Below, one piece after another: positions 26,808 to 36,382 of a stretch of DNA of 64,000 nt (position 1 is its first letter; the number at the start of each line of letters is the position of its first letter). The notes below the pieces were generated by a model that saw only the letters and a list, made by a program, of their open reading frames with translations, was not told the DNA's origin and searched no databases. The stretch spans positions 1-64,000 of the forward strand of contig NZ_AJLR01000146.1 of NCBI RefSeq assembly GCF_000307855.1, read 5' to 3'. The stretch comes from Schinkia azotoformans LMG 9581. GTDB lineage: Bacteria; Bacillota; Bacilli; Bacillales; Bacillaceae_J. Both the position numbers and the translations under genes were made by a program.

Positions 26808-27665
26808 ATGGCAAATTGGATTGAAGTTATACTTCGTGCAATCGGAATGCTAATGTTATTATTTTTTGCCGCCAAATTAGCCGGAAAAAAGCAGGTGGCC
26901 CAGCTTTCTTATTTTGATTATATTTCGCGCATTACACTTGGTGGAATTGCAGCCATTACAATCCTACATTTAGAGGTCAACTTTTATTATGGTATTCTAG
27001 CAGTTGTTGTTTGGGTGGGGATTACATACTTACTAGATCTTCTTGCCCTTAAAAGCAAAGTTGTCCGAGCCTTTATTGATGGCAAGAGTACTGTTTTAAT
27101 AAAAGATGGAAAGGTAATGGAGGATAACCTAAAAAAGGAACAATTTACAACTGACATGCTCCTAAAACAATTACGGACAAAAAATGCGTTTAAATTTGCA
27201 GATGTCGAATTTGCAGTCCTTGAACCAACGGGGGAGTTAAATGTGTTGCTAAAACGAGACCGCCAGCCGCTTACCCTTAAAGATTTAAATGTAAAAATAC
27301 CAGATGAAAAAGAACCGCAAGCGGTTATAATGGATGGAAAAATTCTAAATGAACCATTGGCTACACTTGGATTAAATCAAGCCTGGTTAAAGACTGAACT
27401 TGATAAACAAGGGGTCGCAATCGAAAATGTGTTTTTAGGTCAAGTGGATTCCTTTGGACAGTTAACTGTAGATTTATTCGATGATAAGATACAAGTTCCA
27501 AAGCCAACAGAAATGCCCTTATTGTTATCTTCAATAAAAAAGTGCCAAGCAGATTTGGAATTATTTGCACTTGCCACTGAAAATGAGAAAGCAAAACAAA
27601 TGTATTCGAAAAATGCCAAAAAGGTTGAGGAAGTTATACGTAAAGTTCAAACTTTATTACAATAA
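26808..27665 (+). CDS. 2Duf protein: DUF421 membrane domain fused to DUF1657
   Basis: A 285-aa protein. The N-terminal part has three membrane helices (about residues 5-80) followed by the DUF421 (YetF-like) soluble domain with 'QLSYFDYISRITLGGIAA' and 'FIDGKSTVLIKDGK'. The last 50 residues ('LELFALATENEKAKQMY') match the DUF1657 proteins of the same operon, so this is a fusion. This two-domain protein is the seventh gene of spoVA2mob and is reported to raise wet-heat resistance and lower inner-membrane permeability of spores. ATG 26808 follows AAAGGAG. Confidence 0.88.
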   Translation: MANWIEVILRAIGMLMLLFFAAKLAGKKQVAQLSYFDYISRITLGGIAAITILHLEVNFYYGILAVVVWVGITYLLDLLALKSKVVRAFIDGKSTVLIKDGKVMEDNLKKEQFTTDMLLKQLRTKNAFKFADVEFAVLEPTGELNVLLKRDRQPLTLKDLNVKIPDEKEPQAVIMDGKILNEPLATLGLNQAWLKTELDKQGVAIENVFLGQVDSFGQLTVDLFDDKIQVPKPTEMPLLLSSIKKCQADLELFALATENEKAKQMYSKNAKKVEEVIRKVQTLLQ

Positions 27666-27675
27666 TTATACTAAG

Positions 27676-27710
27676 GGCTGTTTTAAATGCATTGTATTTT
27701 TGAAACAGCC
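27676..27710. terminator. Hairpin after the spoVA-type operon
   Basis: GGCTGTTT pairs with AAACAGCC around a 19-base loop. The T tract behind it is weak, so it may act as a terminator in either direction between the converging genes. Confidence 0.5.
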
Positions 27711-27759
27711 ATCCACTTATAAAAGAATTTTTCCTTTTGTTGATATTATGTACCAAGTA

Positions 27760-29031
27760 TTACCTTTTAAAAAACTTTTCCAGCTCATCTGCTGGCAGTG
27801 GTTTACATAAGAAATACCCCTGTCCAATATCACATTGATGTTTTTTTAAATATTTCATTTGTTCCTGTGTTTCAATTCCTTCAGCAACGACTTTAAGATT
27901 TAATGATTTTGCCAAAGAAATAATCGCATTTACCATTAATGAAGATGTAGAATAAGTAGACATTCCAACTTCGTCTATAAAGTATTTGTCTATTTTTAAT
28001 GTATCGACAGGCAATTTATTTAAATATTTCAGGGAACTATAGCCCGTACCGAAATCATCAATGGCTAAACTGATACCAAATTCTTTTAAATCAAATAACT
28101 GCTTTATTTTTTCTTCCTCAGTTACCATTGAAATACTCTCTGTTATTTCTATCTCTAAAAATCTCGGGTCAAGTTGTGTTTCAATTAATAGACTTTCAAT
28201 AGTTGTAACTATATTCGATTGTTTTAATTGGGAAACAGACATATTGACCGCCATTTGAATATCAGACCAGCCTGTATCGTGCCATTTTTTATTTTGTTTA
28301 CATGCCTCTCTAAGCACCCATTCCCCAATTTGATTAATTAGACCAGTCTCTTCAGCCAACGGTATAAACTTTTCTGGGGAAATAATCCCTCTTCTAGGAT
28401 GATCCCACCTAATTAATGCTTCACAACCAACAATCTCCTCTGTATTTAGATCAATTTTAGGCTGATAATAGAGGATGAATTCTTGATTTTCAACTGCCTT
28501 TCGAAGCTCTAATTCTAATTCCATAATATTAGCAGATTTTTCAATCATATAGCCTTCATAAATTGAATAATTGTCTTTTCCGTTTTCTTTTACCCAATAC
28601 AGCGCTGCATCTGCATTTTTCATTAGCGTTTCAATATCCTTGCCATGTTCTGGATAAATGCTTATACCAATACTACATGTTATCAATATTTCATGTTGAT
28701 CAATAATAAAAGGTTTTTTCATGTGATCTAAAATATCTTTTGCAAGTTTTGAAATACTGTCTTTTCCTATACCTTTGACAAGTATAGTAAATTCATCACC
28801 GCCTTGCCTTAATACAATCGTATCATTGTCAACAAGATCTTTTAGCCTTTTTGCAACTGATACAATGAGCTTATCTCCAACTCTATGCCCAAGCGAATCA
28901 TTTATATATTTAAAACGATCTAAATCTAAAAATAAGATTCCCACATTATTTTCTATATCAATCGCACGTTGCAATTCATACTCATATTTTCTGCGATTTG
29001 ACAAATGTAATAATTGATCATAGGCTAACAA
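27760..29031 (-). CDS. GGDEF-EAL cyclic-di-GMP turnover protein
   Basis: A 423-aa protein made of a GGDEF domain (about 1-160) and an EAL domain (about 170-423), with no membrane helix, PAS or other sensor. The GGDEF signature is intact (RQGGDEF). The EAL domain has EALIRW, the DDFGTGYSSLKYL loop and EGIET, so both diguanylate cyclase and phosphodiesterase activity are possible. The N-terminus reads 'AYDQLLHLSNRRKYEYEL', a divergent form of the usual DPLTGLPNRR, so the cyclase domain begins almost at residue 1. TTG 29031 is supported by AGAGGTGG. It is the only c-di-GMP gene seen here. Confidence 0.9.
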   Translation of the reverse strand: MLAYDQLLHLSNRRKYEYELQRAIDIENNVGILFLDLDRFKYINDSLGHRVGDKLIVSVAKRLKDLVDNDTIVLRQGGDEFTILVKGIGKDSISKLAKDILDHMKKPFIIDQHEILITCSIGISIYPEHGKDIETLMKNADAALYWVKENGKDNYSIYEGYMIEKSANIMELELELRKAVENQEFILYYQPKIDLNTEEIVGCEALIRWDHPRRGIISPEKFIPLAEETGLINQIGEWVLREACKQNKKWHDTGWSDIQMAVNMSVSQLKQSNIVTTIESLLIETQLDPRFLEIEITESISMVTEEEKIKQLFDLKEFGISLAIDDFGTGYSSLKYLNKLPVDTLKIDKYFIDEVGMSTYSTSSLMVNAIISLAKSLNLKVVAEGIETQEQMKYLKKHQCDIGQGYFLCKPLPADELEKFFKR

Positions 29032-29160
29032 TGGATTCCACCTCTAATACTTAACGAAATGTAATTATGATAATTTTTCTCATTAATTTGAAATAAATTT
29101 TATGTTTAAATTTTCCGCTCAAGGTCAAACATATTCTTTTCAACTTCATTCTTATATAAG

Positions 29161-29364
29161 TTACTTTTCATCTATATCAAGGGCTAGTGTCTTTGTTAGC
29201 TGGTCAATGTATTTTTTTCCTGAACGTCTTCCATTTAGAATATCAGTTAGATAATTTTCATTAACTCCAATCTTCTTCGCCAACTGCCTTTGTGTCATGT
29301 TCAGCTCAATAAGTCTTTTTTTTACTATAATTCCGAAAAATGGAATGTGCTTTTTATTAGACAA
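29161..29364 (-). CDS. Small XRE-family DNA-binding protein
   Basis: A 67-aa protein that is little more than one Cro/C1-type helix-turn-helix ('LNMTQRQLAKKIGVNENYLTDILNG'). TTG 29364 is nine bases behind AGGAG. No target can be named. The AT-rich DNA from 29365 to 29606 upstream has no gene I can support. Confidence 0.75.
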   Translation of the reverse strand: MSNKKHIPFFGIIVKKRLIELNMTQRQLAKKIGVNENYLTDILNGRRSGKKYIDQLTKTLALDIDEK

Positions 29365-29606
29365 ATTTATCTACTCCTATTTTTATTTTTTTTAATAGGC
29401 CCCCAATGAATTATATAGTTACCTGATCTATTTAAAGATTTTTCGGCCAATTGATGCTTGTTTTTCATCCTATTATTTTCCACGTTTTTCAATTCAATTT
29501 TGCAATATTATAATTGAAAAATGTTACAAAAAAAGAACTAAGAATAAGTATGAAAAAATAAAATATTTTCTAAATATTATTTTTTCCATACAGGAGTGGT
29601 AAAATT

Positions 29607-29675
29607 ATGATGCACAACCGTATTATAACAAATTATAAACCCCACGTTCGTGGGGTGTCAACTGAAAATGTCTAA
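29607..29675 (+). CDS. Possible 22-codon leader peptide upstream of an XRE regulator
   Basis: ATG 29607 (or 29610) follows CAGGAGTGG by a good distance and opens a 22-codon frame ending at TAA 29675. It reads MMHNRIITNYKPHVRGVSTENV. The codons for KPHVRG form a strong hairpin, CCCCACG-TT-CGTGGGG (29640-29655). The frame ends 50 bases before the XRE gene at 29726, whose ribosome binding site lies in a second short palindrome (CACATGCTTGTG). It could be a leader controlling the regulator, or chance. Confidence 0.35.
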   Translation: MMHNRIITNYKPHVRGVSTENV

Positions 29676-29725
29676 ATTTTTTGTCTTTATTTTAAAATAA
29701 TGACACATGCTTGTGGGGGTAATTT

Positions 29726-30172
29726 ATGAATGGAGTTAATGACTTTGGAGAAAGGTTAAGAAAAGCTTTAAAAAACGCGGGTTATACTCAAGCAAGGGCT
29801 ACAGAAGAACTTAAATTATCTAAAAATGCTATGACTAATTATGTTAATGGAAGGATTCCCGATGCCACAATTCTTTATAATCTTTCAAAATTATTAGGAC
29901 TATCAATGGAATATTTGCTGACAGGCAAAGAAACAAAAGCAAGGCAGCAAACCACTGATGACAGTATACCTGACAGTAATTCTTTTGGAAAATTAACTGA
30001 TGATGAAATCAAATTTCTCACACTATATAGGCAACTTAGCAATAAAGATAAAGCAAAAATCGAAGGAATGCTTGAAATGAAGATTTTCGAGTCACAAGAA
30101 TCAAAAAAAGGGGAGTCATCTATATTTCCGAGTGGAGAAGGAGCAGCGAGTAAAGAAAAGAAACACGCTTAA
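29726..30172 (+). CDS. XRE-family repressor-like regulator
   Basis: A 148-aa protein with an N-terminal helix-turn-helix ('YTQARATEELKLSKNAMTNYVNG', quoted with the helix in the middle). A linker and a short helical C-terminus ('LTDDEIKFLTLYRQLSNKDKAKI') follow, typical of repressors of phages and integrative elements. No phage genes are nearby, so it may be a domesticated regulator. ATG 29726 follows GTGGGGG. Confidence 0.78.
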   Translation: MNGVNDFGERLRKALKNAGYTQARATEELKLSKNAMTNYVNGRIPDATILYNLSKLLGLSMEYLLTGKETKARQQTTDDSIPDSNSFGKLTDDEIKFLTLYRQLSNKDKAKIEGMLEMKIFESQESKKGESSIFPSGEGAASKEKKHA

Positions 30173-30272
30173 TTTTATCCTTTTTGATGTGTTTTCGTAT
30201 CATGATCCCGGTAAAAGGGACAAAAAAGCTCCCAAAAGAGCGTTAATTTTATATAATTTCATCAAAGAAATA

Positions 30273-30327
30273 AGAAAAAAGTAACTATCACTGCCACGAC
30301 CAATGGATAGGATAGTTACTTTTTTCT
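30273..30327 (-). terminator. Terminator of the yitJ-metH operon
   Basis: AAAAAAGTAACTATC pairs with GATAGTTACTTTTTT around a 25-base partly paired loop. It lies directly behind the metH stop when read on the minus strand. Confidence 0.88.
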
Positions 30328-30336
30328 CTTGAAAGC

Positions 30337-33300
30337 TTAAAGTACATTAAAATAACGTGCTTCTGGATGGGCAAATACGATGGCTGTTACAGAAGCCTCA
30401 GGTTCCATCATAAACCCTTCCGTTAGTTGGATTCCAATCTGTTCAGGGCGTATTAGCTTAAATAGTTTGGCTTGATCTTCAATTTCTGGGCATGATGGGT
30501 AGCCAAATGAATAGCGTTGACCCTGATATTTAGCCGCAAACAGGTCCTGGATTGATAGGTCCGTTGAATCAATAATGCCCCATTGGTCTCTTATCAATTG
30601 ATGAACCCGTTCTGCAAGGGCTTCAGCCGTTTCAAGGGCTAATGATTGAATTGCATGACTTAATAAGAAATTGCCTTCCTCTTTAAATTTCTCTGAATAC
30701 TTCCGTACATTTTTTCCGGCTGTAACCGCTAAGAAGCCAACGTAATCCATTTCACCGCTATCAACTGAGCGAAGATAGTCAGCAAGACATAAATAAGGTT
30801 CTTTGTGTTGACGTGGAAACGTAAACGTTTCGATTATTTTTGTTACATCATCTGGATCATAGATGATGACTGAATCCCCATTAGATTGGGCTGGGAAGAA
30901 ACGATAAATGGCCGATGGCTGCAGAAAATCCCCTGTTTTAGCTTCCGTAAGCAAACCATCAATTGTTTCTTTTAACTGAACAGCCTTCTCATTTTTTTCC
31001 GCAAGTAACTTGGCTACTTTCCCTTTTAATCCTAAATGGTGCCCTAGGAGCATCTGCATATTAATATAAGGTTCAACATGGGCAATCGAATACTCTTTTA
31101 AGATATGCTGTTCAAGGTCTCTAGGTTTAAAAACGGGTACGTCTTTTGAGACTGTAGAACGCATATTTTCAGCTAGTATAGTAGAACGATTACGTTGTTG
31201 TTCCTCAACTTTTGCGGTATTTCGAGCCTCTATCTTTTCGTTTATGATTTTTGTCCGCTCTTCCGCGTCCTGTAATCGATTCGCTAAATCTAATCCATTC
31301 ATCGCATCTTTGGCGTAGAGAACCGGACCGTCATATTCCGGAGAGATTCTCGTATCCGTAAATTTCCGTGAAAGAGCGGCACCACCAACAAGGAGCGGAA
31401 CAGAGATATTGGCTTGTTTCATGTCCTGGGCTGTTAACACCATCTGTTGTGCTGATTTTACAAGCAACCCTGATAAGCCGACAATATCTGGTTTTTCTTC
31501 TTTAATCGCTTTAATTAAATCAGCTGGTGCTATTTTGATCCCTAAATCAATAACCTTAAAACCATTATTTGTCAGGATGATATCGACTAGATTTTTACCA
31601 ATATCATGGACATCACCTTTTACGGTAGCTAGCAAAACCTTACCCTTACCGCTGTCATTTTCTGTTGCTTCCATGTAAGGCTCTAGGAAGGAAACAGATG
31701 CTTTCATGACCTCGGCACTTTGCAGAACCTCTGCGACAATGAGTTGATTTTCGTTAAAAAGTCTGCCAACTTCAGCCATACCAGCCATTAAGGGTCCATT
31801 TATAATATCAAGCGGTGAATCATATTCCTTTAAGGCAAGCTCAAGATCAGGGACTAAACCTTCTTTAGTACCTTCAACAATATAGTAGGCAAGCCTTTCC
31901 TCAAGTGTCATATCATTTTTTTGAACCGCTACTTCTTTTTTCTTATCACGATAAAGGTTAGTGAATTCCGCCAACACCTCATCAGTAGTTTCAAACAAAA
32001 GCTTTTCAGCAAGAGTAATTTCTTCTTTAGGGATGGATGCAAAACGCTCCAGCTTTTCTGTATTGACGATCGCATAATCTAGTCCGGCCTGTGTGCAGTG
32101 ATATAAATAAACAGCATTTAGAATTTCACGTCCTACAGGTGGAAGTCCAAATGAAACATTACTAACTCCTAATATCGTTAAGCTTCTTGGCATTTTTTCT
32201 TTAATAAGCCTGATTCCTTCAACTGTTTCATTAGCTGAACCGATATACTGTTCGTCGCCTGTTCCGACAGGGAAAACAAGCGGATCGAAAATAATATCTT
32301 CTGGGCTTAGTCCATACTTATCTACCAATAAATGATAGGACCGTTCGGCAACTTCGAGTTTGCGCTCGGCTGTTACGGCCATACCGGTTTCATCGATGGT
32401 GCCGACGACAACAGCCGCACCATAGCGGTGGATGAGAGGTACGATTTTCTCAAATCGTTCTTCACCATCTTCAAGATTAATAGAGTTAATAATAGCTTTA
32501 CCTTGAGAGTAGGTTAGGGCTCGCTCAATGACCTTTTCATCTGTTGAATCAATTACGAGTGGTACTTTAATTTTTTTAACGAGTACATCTAAGAAATTCT
32601 CCATATCCTCCAGTTCATCGCGGTCTGGATTTGCTAAACAAACATCGATAACATGGGCACCATTTTTCACTTGGGCTCGGGCGATTTCAGCCGCTTCATC
32701 TAATTGGCCGTCAATGATTAGGTTTTTGAATTTTCGTGAACCAATGACATTCGTTCTTTCCCCAACAAATAATGGTCTCATTGAATCGTCATAAAGAAGG
32801 GGCTCAATTCCTGAGACAACATGATGATGGGTTTCTGTAGGAATTTGCCGCGGTTCGTAGTCCTTTAAAATTTCGGCAAGTGCCTGAATGTGGTCTGGTG
32901 TCGTACCACAACAGCCGCCGGCCATGTTGAGCCAGCCTTTTTCAGCAAAGCCGGCGAGTTTTGCCGCTAGTGATTCTGGTGATTCATGGTATTTACCATC
33001 TTCGTCAGGCAATCCGGCATTCGGATAGCAGCTTACACCTGTTATAGAAAGGTCGGATAGGGAGCGAATATGGTCGCGCATAAATTCCGGTCCGGTTGCA
33101 CAGTTCATGCCAATCGCTAAAGGCTTCATATGCTCCACAGATATATAAAAAGCTTCAATCGATTGTCCTGCCAGTGTTGTTCCCATTGGCTCGATTGTTC
33201 CGGAAATAATCAAAGGAATATTTTTGCCTGAAGACTCGCGCGCTTTTTCAATCCCAACAAAGGCTGCTTTCACATTGCGCATATCTTGACTTGTTTCCAG

Positions 33301-33780
33301 CAGTAAAAGATCAACACCGCCGTCAATTAAACCACGTGTTTGTTCCATGTAATTATCAACTAGCTCATCAAAGGTAACCCCTCCAGTTACCGATAATGAC
33401 TTTGTTGTAGGACCCATTGATCCGGCGACAAAGCGGGGCCATTCCGCGCTAGAAAATTCGTCCCTTACTTTACAAGCAAGTTCGGCAGCTACCTTATTAA
33501 TCTCGTAAGCTTTAGCACCAAGCTCATAATCATCTAATACCAACTTTGTTGCACCGAATGTATTTGTTTCGACGATATCTGCGCCAGCTTCAAAATAGGA
33601 GCGGTGAATCCATTCAATAACATGGGGAGCTGTTAAGTTTAAATACTCATTACAGCCCTCATATAGTTCACCACCGAAATCTGCTGCGGCGAGATTTGCT
33701 TGCTGCAGCATTGTTCCCATTGCACCATCAATAATCAGTATTTTTTTCTGCATCTGTTCTTGCAATGTATTGTGTGACAA
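30337..33780 (-). CDS. metH: Cobalamin-dependent methionine synthase
   Basis: Transfers the methyl group of 5-methyltetrahydrofolate to homocysteine through methylcobalamin. All modules are present in 1147 aa: homocysteine domain with zinc cysteines (NCATGPE near residue 226, GGCCGTT near residue 290), pterin-binding domain, cap domain, B12 domain with DxHxxG motif 'GDVHDIGKN' near residue 725, and the SAM-dependent reactivation domain. The start is TTG 33780 behind GAGAGGAAG. It lies 31 bp after yitJ, in the same riboswitch-controlled transcript. B. subtilis itself uses the B12-free MetE, so this organism must obtain B12. Confidence 0.95.
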   Translation of the reverse strand: MSHNTLQEQMQKKILIIDGAMGTMLQQANLAAADFGGELYEGCNEYLNLTAPHVIEWIHRSYFEAGADIVETNTFGATKLVLDDYELGAKAYEINKVAAELACKVRDEFSSAEWPRFVAGSMGPTTKSLSVTGGVTFDELVDNYMEQTRGLIDGGVDLLLLETSQDMRNVKAAFVGIEKARESSGKNIPLIISGTIEPMGTTLAGQSIEAFYISVEHMKPLAIGMNCATGPEFMRDHIRSLSDLSITGVSCYPNAGLPDEDGKYHESPESLAAKLAGFAEKGWLNMAGGCCGTTPDHIQALAEILKDYEPRQIPTETHHHVVSGIEPLLYDDSMRPLFVGERTNVIGSRKFKNLIIDGQLDEAAEIARAQVKNGAHVIDVCLANPDRDELEDMENFLDVLVKKIKVPLVIDSTDEKVIERALTYSQGKAIINSINLEDGEERFEKIVPLIHRYGAAVVVGTIDETGMAVTAERKLEVAERSYHLLVDKYGLSPEDIIFDPLVFPVGTGDEQYIGSANETVEGIRLIKEKMPRSLTILGVSNVSFGLPPVGREILNAVYLYHCTQAGLDYAIVNTEKLERFASIPKEEITLAEKLLFETTDEVLAEFTNLYRDKKKEVAVQKNDMTLEERLAYYIVEGTKEGLVPDLELALKEYDSPLDIINGPLMAGMAEVGRLFNENQLIVAEVLQSAEVMKASVSFLEPYMEATENDSGKGKVLLATVKGDVHDIGKNLVDIILTNNGFKVIDLGIKIAPADLIKAIKEEKPDIVGLSGLLVKSAQQMVLTAQDMKQANISVPLLVGGAALSRKFTDTRISPEYDGPVLYAKDAMNGLDLANRLQDAEERTKIINEKIEARNTAKVEEQQRNRSTILAENMRSTVSKDVPVFKPRDLEQHILKEYSIAHVEPYINMQMLLGHHLGLKGKVAKLLAEKNEKAVQLKETIDGLLTEAKTGDFLQPSAIYRFFPAQSNGDSVIIYDPDDVTKIIETFTFPRQHKEPYLCLADYLRSVDSGEMDYVGFLAVTAGKNVRKYSEKFKEEGNFLLSHAIQSLALETAEALAERVHQLIRDQWGIIDSTDLSIQDLFAAKYQGQRYSFGYPSCPEIEDQAKLFKLIRPEQIGIQLTEGFMMEPEASVTAIVFAHPEARYFNVL

Positions 33781-33811
33781 TCTTATCTTCCTCTCTTAGC
33801 TAAGAAAACTT

Positions 33812-35653
33812 TTAATTTCTTGTTAGTAAATTTTTGGAGTTTTTAGTTTTTAAGTATTGCACAAGTTCAACCGAAATTTCATAGCGCATAAACGGTGTGA
33901 TTAAGTAAATTCCTTTAAATAAATCGAACGCCATATCGATTAAAGATTTGGCAATCGCGATGCCTTCGATGGCAGCCTTTTCGCGGTCTGTTCCGCAATC
34001 AGCCATTCTTCTTCTTATTACATCGGTCAATTTAATTCCCGGCACCTCATTGTGAAGAAATTCGGCATTTTGGCTGCTTACAATTGGCATAATCCCAATA
34101 TAAATGGGTTTTGTGATATGCTTCGTTTCTTCGTAAACGTGTAAAAATTGCTGTTCATTAAAAATGGGCTGGCTAATAAAATAATCGGCACCATGCTCAA
34201 TTTTTTTCTCCAGCCTTTTAACAGCCTTATCTAGATGGCGAACATTTGGATTAAAGGCCGCTGCAACTGAGAAGGAAGTCTTTTTTTGCAGGGGTTTTCC
34301 TGAAAATGTTATCCCCTCATTAAATTGCTTAATAAGACTAATTAATTCAAAAGAAGACAAGTCATAAACAGATGTGGCACCCGGAAAGTCCCCAACCTTT
34401 GTAGGGTCACCGGTAACAGCTAACACTTGGTCGATCCCTAAAGCATCCAAACCCATTAAATGGGATTGAAGTCCAATTAAATTTCGGTCCCGGCAGGTAA
34501 TGTGCACAAGCGGGCGTATTTTCACTTCATTTTTAACAATCGCTGCCATTGCCATATTGCTTATTCTTGGTGAAGCCAATGAATTATCTGCCATTGTAAG
34601 AGCGTCTATGCCGACCTCTTTTAAAGCTTTAGCTCCTTCTATGAATGCAGTAGTATTTAATGTTTTTGGAGTGTCCAACTCAACGATAACGGACCGTTCT
34701 TTTGTAACAATTTCATGCAGGTGTGGTTGAGTAGGTTTGGCTGTAACAGTAATAATATTTTTATTTTCCTTAATTTTTACATCCTTATGTGTAACAGGTG
34801 CTAGTCCCTTTAGTCTTTTGCTAACAGCTTTAATATGTTTGGGCGTTGTTCCGCAGCAGCCACCGATGAGGCGAACACCTTGATTTCTGAGGTTAACGGC
34901 ACACTCGCCAAAATATTCGGCATCTGATTCATATATTAATCTCCCATCTACATAATCTGGTAAGCTTGCATTTGGATAGGCTGAAAGGAACGCTTTCTTT
35001 GGCAATGGTACTTCTTCCAACGCTTGGGTCATATGATGGGGCCCGAGACGGCAATTTAAACCGACAACATCAGCCCCGAGATCTTCAAGTTCTTTTAAGG
35101 CAATACGAAGTGGTGTTCCGTCCTGTAAGACGGCAACCTCATGAATAGAAACCTGGGAGATGATCGGTAAATCGGTTTCTTTTCGAGCAATTTCTAGAAC
35201 GGTCTTTATTTCATCGAAATCGTAGAATGTTTCAAGTAATAATCCGTCTACACCTTCCATCAGAATGCTGTAGAGCTGTTCACGAAAAGACCGTTTAATT
35301 TCATCAATCGTTGCTGCACTTTTTTTAATTCCTCGTATTCCACCGAAAGTTCCTAGCACATACGTATTTTCTTTAGCAGCTTTTTTTGCAAGGCGTACGG
35401 CAGCTGTATTAATATCTTTGACCTGATCTTCGAGACCGTACCTACCAAGTTTTATATAGTTAGCGCCATACGTATTTGTTTGTATTACATCCGCTCCAGC
35501 CTTAATATAGGTTTCATGGATTTGTGTAATACGGTCCGGCTGCAAGAGGTTTAATTCTTCAAAGCAAAAATCAACACCATATGAATAAAGGAGTGTCCCC
35601 ATCGCACCATCAGCTATTAAAATACGATTTTGCAAATCTTGTAAAAATCCCAT
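33812..35653 (-). CDS. yitJ: Bifunctional homocysteine S-methyltransferase / 5,10-methylene-THF reductase
   Basis: The 613-aa YitJ type. The N-terminal homocysteine S-methyltransferase domain (about 1-290) has the zinc-binding Cys in NCRLGPHH (near 198) and GGCCGT (near 266). A C-terminal methylenetetrahydrofolate reductase domain (about 320-600) follows. It supplies methyl-THF to MetH encoded next, so together they form a methionine regeneration unit. Expression is governed by the SAM-I riboswitch in its leader. Confidence 0.94.
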   Translation of the reverse strand: MGFLQDLQNRILIADGAMGTLLYSYGVDFCFEELNLLQPDRITQIHETYIKAGADVIQTNTYGANYIKLGRYGLEDQVKDINTAAVRLAKKAAKENTYVLGTFGGIRGIKKSAATIDEIKRSFREQLYSILMEGVDGLLLETFYDFDEIKTVLEIARKETDLPIISQVSIHEVAVLQDGTPLRIALKELEDLGADVVGLNCRLGPHHMTQALEEVPLPKKAFLSAYPNASLPDYVDGRLIYESDAEYFGECAVNLRNQGVRLIGGCCGTTPKHIKAVSKRLKGLAPVTHKDVKIKENKNIITVTAKPTQPHLHEIVTKERSVIVELDTPKTLNTTAFIEGAKALKEVGIDALTMADNSLASPRISNMAMAAIVKNEVKIRPLVHITCRDRNLIGLQSHLMGLDALGIDQVLAVTGDPTKVGDFPGATSVYDLSSFELISLIKQFNEGITFSGKPLQKKTSFSVAAAFNPNVRHLDKAVKRLEKKIEHGADYFISQPIFNEQQFLHVYEETKHITKPIYIGIMPIVSSQNAEFLHNEVPGIKLTDVIRRRMADCGTDREKAAIEGIAIAKSLIDMAFDLFKGIYLITPFMRYEISVELVQYLKTKNSKNLLTRN

Positions 35654-35704
35654 GTTTTCACCTACTACCTAATAGTTTTGATTAAGTCAAACTAAAAATA
35701 CGTC

Positions 35705-35850
35705 AAAATAGAAAAAGTCTCCTCCATTAAGAAGAAGACTTTTTGCATTGCAATTCTTCTTCTTATCTGTCTGGAATTAGCACCTGACCTTCAGGCTGGT
35801 TGCTGAGATTTCATAGGGCCAGTCCCTCCACCTCTCGAGATAAGAATATA
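35705..35850 (-). promoter_or_regulatory. SAM-I (S-box) riboswitch with terminator, leader of yitJ-metH
   Basis: The aptamer spans about 35759-35847 on the minus strand. P1 is TTCTTATCT with AGATAAGAA. The conserved cores GAGAGGTGGAGGGACTGGCC, CCTATGAAA-like (CCTATGAAATC), CAGCAACC and AAGGTCAGGTGCTAATTCC are all visible. The expression platform is a strong stem (AAAAAGTCTTCTTC with GGAGGAGACTTTTT, 35712-35744) that ends transcription when SAM is bound. The leader sits about 50 bp upstream of yitJ. Confidence 0.96.
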
Positions 35851-35949
35851 GTTTTATACTTAGGGTAGTATTTTTGTTTACACTAATTTACTATAGTACA
35901 CCGAAATTTACAAGTGATTTTTTTGAATTATTAAATAGTACCAATTGTC

Positions 35950-35982
35950 AAAAAAATGCCCACAACTTATTAAGGTTGTGGA
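35950..35982 (-). terminator. Terminator after the Spo0E-like gene
   Basis: On the minus strand CCACAAC pairs with GTTGTGG around an 8-base loop, followed by GCATTTTTTT. Confidence 0.82.
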
Positions 35983-35984
35983 TA

Positions 35985-36191
35985 TTACTCTTTACATTCT
36001 TTTGTTAATAAATTTCCAAGGAGGAGAACCTCATTAATAAGCTTGTCCAATTCTTGGCTAATCATGATTGTCCTTTTATTAGTAAAACCATATTGAAGTC
36101 CATTATTTATCATTTGTTTCCGTTTTTTTTCAATTAAAGAATTTAATGAATTTAGTTGATCTAATTGCACCTTTGTAGAAGTTGTTTCCAT
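35985..36191 (-). CDS. Spo0E-family aspartyl-phosphate phosphatase
   Basis: A 68-aa Spo0E-like protein. This family dephosphorylates Spo0A~P and holds back sporulation. The signature is complete: 'LIEKKRKQM' in helix 1 and 'SQELDKLI' in helix 2. B. subtilis encodes the relative YisI near gerP, but I cannot tell which paralogue this is. ATG 36191 has GGGGACTG just upstream. It is monocistronic, with its own terminator. Confidence 0.9.
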   Translation of the reverse strand: METTSTKVQLDQLNSLNSLIEKKRKQMINNGLQYGFTNKRTIMISQELDKLINEVLLLGNLLTKECKE

Positions 36192-36325
36192 CGAGCAGTC
36201 CCCATTTTAAAAATAGTAATAATAGTGTAATTGAATTATAACTTTTTTTCTTCTAAATTTGATGTGAATTTGATCACAATTTGTTTACAATTTATTGAAA
36301 ATATTACAATAAAGGTAAAAATACC

Positions 36326-36366
36326 AAAAAGGTGGAACAGGAGTTTTTTTCCTGGCCACCCTTTGT
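36326..36366 (-). terminator. Terminator of the CoA-disulfide reductase gene
   Basis: Read on the minus strand, AAAGGGTGGCCAGG pairs (with a mismatch) with CCTGTTCCACCTTTTT. It lies 17-57 bases behind the stop. Confidence 0.85.
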
Positions 36367-36382
36367 CAATGACTATAATTGC

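Noticed and set aside
23742-29160. A Tn1546-like transposon around the spoVA-type operon
   Set aside because: No transposase, resolvase or terminal inverted repeats could be seen.
29632-29665. Hairpin CCCCACG/CGTGGGG resembling a type I-E CRISPR repeat
   Set aside because: Only one copy, no spacers and no cas genes in the window.
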